Source: Fuchsiella alkaliacetigena
GTDB taxonomy: Bacteria > Bacillota > Halanaerobiia > Halobacteroidales > Acetohalobiaceae
Assembly (NCBI RefSeq): GCF_023227765.1
Contig: NZ_JALKBZ010000003.1
Coordinates: 53,195-117,194, forward strand
Direction of reading: 5' to 3'
DNA length: 64,000 bases
Both the position numbers and the translations under genes were made by a program. Below the pieces are notes generated by a model. It searched no databases. It saw nothing but the letters and a program-made list of their open reading frames with translations, and was not told the DNA's origin. This document shows, piece after piece, positions 62,267 through 64,000 of this stretch. The stretch's first letter is position 1. Each line of letters opens with the position of its first letter.

Positions 62267-62676
62267 GAGTTATTCACCTCCTCGTTTTCTACTATCTCAA
62301 TATTATAAAATGCCTCTTGAGAATCTGTAACAGTAATACCATTACCTACAGCGGTGACTGTAGCTGTATTGCTTTGCACCTCAACTGGTGGTTCTGGTGG
62401 TAAAACTTCCAAAGAATCTAAAACATCTTCTAATTTAAATTGTAATAACATCTGTTTTTTAATTGGCATTCTTAACATTTTCATAATAGCTTCTTGCTGT
62501 TCAATTGCTCCTTCACTAGTAATTGTTCCCTCTTCCATCATTCCAGCTATTGCTTGTATCTTTTCGCCTTCCGCATTTAAAATATGGGCCAATGCAGTTT
62601 CCTCTAAAGCAATAGATTCCAATAAATCTATTAAAGATTCTTCCTGAGTTCTTTCAGGGATTTCCGGTGCTGACAT
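62263..62676 (-). CDS. Helical small protein with half-repeat tail (paralogue B)
   Basis: 137 residues. Same N-terminal ~90-residue helical domain as its three paralogues (PERTQEESLIDLLESIALEE...). After PPEPPVE the tail VQSNTATVTAVGNGITVTDS..AFYN matches the end of the DUF11 repeat (QTNTATVEG...IVTDADQVFYFG) that its downstream partner lacks. The stop overlaps the ATG of the 624-residue protein (ATGA), and the partner's AGGAGGTGA ribosome site lies inside this tail's coding sequence. Upstream DNA (62701-62760) resembles that before paralogue A, indicating a duplicated pair. Confidence 0.75.
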   Translation of the reverse strand: MSAPEIPERTQEESLIDLLESIALEETALAHILNAEGEKIQAIAGMMEEGTITSEGAIEQQEAIMKMLRMPIKKQMLLQFKLEDVLDSLEVLPPEPPVEVQSNTATVTAVGNGITVTDSQEAFYNIEIVENEEVNNS

Positions 62677-62774
62677 TTAATATTCCTCCTTCCTAAAAAT
62701 ATAATTAAGACTCAACAACGATCATCAATCACAAATTTATTATAAAAATGTTAATTAAATCTTTTATACTTTAG

Positions 62775-62806
62775 ATTAAGAGAGGGAGATGCATCCCTCT
62801 CTTAAT
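62775..62806 (-). terminator. Hairpin after the 104-aa paralogue
   Basis: Perfect 13-bp stem (62775-62787 / 62794-62806) with a 6-nt loop; the T-run is weak. It is a probable terminator between minus-strand genes. Confidence 0.6.
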
Positions 62807-62825
62807 TCTAAAGATGTAAGCTTTT

Positions 62826-63140
62826 CTATCCATTTACACCATTATTGACATCATTATTAATTTCTAATTCCTCTTTAAAATCTAATACATCCTCTAACTT
62901 AAACTGTAATAATATTTGTTGTTTGATCGGCATTCTTAACATTTTCATAATAGCTTCTTGCTGTTCAATTGCTTCTTCACCAGTAATTGTTCCTTCTTCC
63001 ATCATTCCAGCTATTGCTTGAATTTTTTCACCTTCCGCATTTAAAATATGAGCCAATGCAGTCTCCTCTAAAGCAATAGATTCTAATAAATCTGTTAAAG
63101 ATTCTTCCTGAGTTCTTTCAGGGATTTCCGGTGCTGACAT
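62826..63140 (-). CDS. Helical small protein without tail (paralogue C)
   Basis: 104 residues, containing only the conserved helical domain (PERTQEESLTDLLESIALEE, TALAHILNAEGEKIQAIAGM, KQQILLQFKLEDVLDFKEEL) followed by a short Asn/Asp-rich end. It lacks the PPEPPVE linker and beta tail of paralogues A and B. GGAGGAG lies before the ATG. The upstream sequence carries AC-N16-CATATTATA, a good match to a sigma-K-type (late mother-cell) promoter, suggesting a spore coat or exosporium role. Confidence 0.75.
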   Translation of the reverse strand: MSAPEIPERTQEESLTDLLESIALEETALAHILNAEGEKIQAIAGMMEEGTITGEEAIEQQEAIMKMLRMPIKQQILLQFKLEDVLDFKEELEINNDVNNGVNG

Positions 63141-63169
63141 TTTTAACTCCTCCTTGATATATTTTGTTA

Positions 63170-63196
63170 TATAATATGTTAAATGTTCAAATCTGT
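63170..63196 (-). promoter_or_regulatory. Putative sigma-K-like promoter of paralogue C
   Basis: On the minus strand, AC (63196-63195), 16 bp, then CATATTATA (63178-63170), matching the sigma-K consensus AC-16/17-CATANNNTA. It lies 30 bp before the start codon. Confidence 0.45.
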
Positions 63197-63280
63197 TACA
63201 ATATATAGCTTAGAATTATTAATCTTTTGAGTAAAAATCTATATAAAGAAGGTTGTCAAAAAAGATATTATCATAAATAA

Positions 63281-63314
63281 AAAAACCCTCTTTTGATATC
63301 AAAAGAGGGTTTTT
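63281..63314 (-). terminator. Terminator after the 97-aa paralogue
   Basis: Perfect 34-base palindrome with flanking A and T runs (63281-63297 / 63298-63314), directly after the stop of the 97-aa gene on the minus strand. It can work in both directions. Confidence 0.92.
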
Positions 63315-63342
63315 CAACTTAAAAGGATTTAACTATGTACTT

Positions 63343-63636
63343 TTAACAGTTATTAAGCTCTAATTCCTCTTTAAAATCTAGGATATCTTCTAACTTAAAC
63401 TGTAATAACATCTGTTTTTTGATGGGCATTCGCATCATTTTAGAAACTTCTTGTTGCATTTCAATTGCTTCCTCGGCATCAATTTCGTCATTTTCCATCA
63501 TTTGGGCTATAGCCTGAATTTTTTCACCTTCGGCGTTAATGACATGAGCCAGTGCCGTCTCCTCTAGAGCAATAGATACCAACAGGTCTGTTAAAGCTTC
63601 CTCCTGAGTTCTTTCAGGAATTTCAGGTTCTGACAT
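63343..63636 (-). CDS. Helical small protein ending in cysteine (paralogue D)
   Basis: 97 residues, the most divergent of the four paralogues: PERTQEEALTDLLVSIALEE, TALAHVINAEGEKIQAIAQM, then NDEIDAEEAIEMQQEVSKMM and KKQMLLQFKLEDILDFKEEL. It ends LNNC, so a single C-terminal cysteine is available for a disulfide crosslink. AGGGGGAA precedes the ATG at 63636. Upstream AC-N17-CATATTATA resembles a sigma-K promoter. It has its own perfect terminator. Role: probable structural protein of a spore outer layer, by association. Confidence 0.75.
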   Translation of the reverse strand: MSEPEIPERTQEEALTDLLVSIALEETALAHVINAEGEKIQAIAQMMENDEIDAEEAIEMQQEVSKMMRMPIKKQMLLQFKLEDILDFKEELELNNC

Positions 63637-63670
63637 TTTTTTAATTCCCCCTATTTGTTATAGTTCCATG

Positions 63671-63698
63671 TATAATATGCTGATTATAAAAGAAATGT
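63671..63698 (-). promoter_or_regulatory. Putative sigma-K-like promoter of paralogue D
   Basis: On the minus strand, AC (63698-63697), 17 bp, then CATATTATA (63679-63671). The nine-base -10 element is identical to that of paralogue C. Confidence 0.45.
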
Positions 63699-63719
63699 GA
63701 TAATTAAATTAATTAATCT

Positions 63720-63806
63720 TTAATATCTTTTCTTCTTATAGTATAAAAACCCCCAATAATCTACAGCATAAGCAATTAAATTACCAATTAGAAAGAAAGC
63801 AAGCAA
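63720..63806 (-). other. Possible tiny membrane peptide or gene remnant
   Basis: A minus-strand frame reading LLAFFLIGNLIAYAVDYWG then FLYYKKKRY ends at 63720; the frame is open up to 63830. It looks like one transmembrane helix with a basic tail, but no good ribosome site was found before the TTG at 63806. It may be the end of a decayed gene. The remainder of 63637-64000 shows no gene. Confidence 0.25.
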
Positions 63807-64000
63807 ACCTGCTACTGTCTTGAGCTTTGATTAATAAAATACGCTATGCACTAGCAGCTATTAGTGAAGATATTATTTTAAGCTACTTAATTTTGCTTAA
63901 AATTTAGATAATTCTCAAATGAATTACTGTTAGGACATTTGTCCTGTTAAAAGCTCAGTTTTTCTTACAATTTAAATAGACCGCTACTTCTTAATATGCT

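Overview
The window looks like the chromosome of an anaerobic, halophilic, acetogenic Firmicute close to Halanaerobiales/Halobacteroidaceae (Acetohalobium-like). This is inferred from low GC content, acidic proteins, a full carbonyl branch of the Wood-Ljungdahl pathway, methylamine/betaine-type corrinoid methyltransferases with a BCCT transporter, and a spore photoproduct lyase. The species is not proven by the sequence alone. No tRNA, rRNA, CRISPR array or intact insertion sequence was seen.

Layout. 1-6.4 kb: a methylotrophic operon with the tail of an MttB-type methyltransferase, a hydantoinase/oxoprolinase-like ASKHA ATPase, a methyl-THF-type methyltransferase, a BCCT transporter and a complete MttB homologue without an in-frame stop (non-pyrrolysine). 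6.8-12.4 kb: a DUF445 membrane protein, a lipid kinase, and a pair of peptide ligases (GCS2 plus a glutathionylspermidine-synthase-like ATP-grasp). 12.4-16.2 kb: a zinc uptake operon znuACB with a Fur/Zur-type regulator and a PPC-domain protein. 16.2-19.1 kb: a GAF-GGDEF protein behind a structured leader, and a membrane-anchored vWA-like protein. 19.1-29.9 kb: cooC-acsA-acsB-acsC-acsV-acsD-acsE, preceded by a 58-bp direct repeat and punctuated by strong intergenic hairpins. 30-49.8 kb: UPF0182, UBA-like, VanW, three tandem M42 peptidases, spore photoproduct lyase, rubrerythrin-like, DUF1385, radical SAM, the iscS-like/thiI pair, a CRP-type regulator, an SDH-type ClpP-fold protease and two Hsp20 proteins (one Gln-rich). 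49.9-59.1 kb: cardiolipin synthase, glyoxalase, an L,D-transpeptidase, a solute-binding protein, a SAM-I riboswitch controlling metY-metX, a 438-bp foldback element and a CoxE-like vWA protein. 59.2-63.6 kb, minus strand: a surface/spore-type cluster of four paralogous small helical proteins and two repeat proteins.

The carbon genes fit together. Methyl groups from quaternary amines imported by BCCT pass through MttB-type enzymes to a corrinoid and to tetrahydrofolate, and AcsE, AcsCD, AcsB and AcsA then build acetyl-CoA; CooC and AcsV are the nickel and corrinoid maturation/reactivation ATPases.

The most unusual observation is at 59.2-62.7 kb. Two translationally coupled gene pairs each split one DUF11-like beta repeat across two proteins. 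The repeat protein ends in a repeat lacking its last ~35 residues, and the helical protein encoded just upstream ends in a Pro-linked tail that resembles exactly the missing piece. This suggests a natural split-domain (strand-complementation) assembly system, probably on the spore surface. Other leads are a ten-fold excess of the palindrome GGGCCC, a foldback MITE-like element, a structured leader before the GGDEF gene, and an orphan HyuA-type ATPase in the methyltransferase operon.
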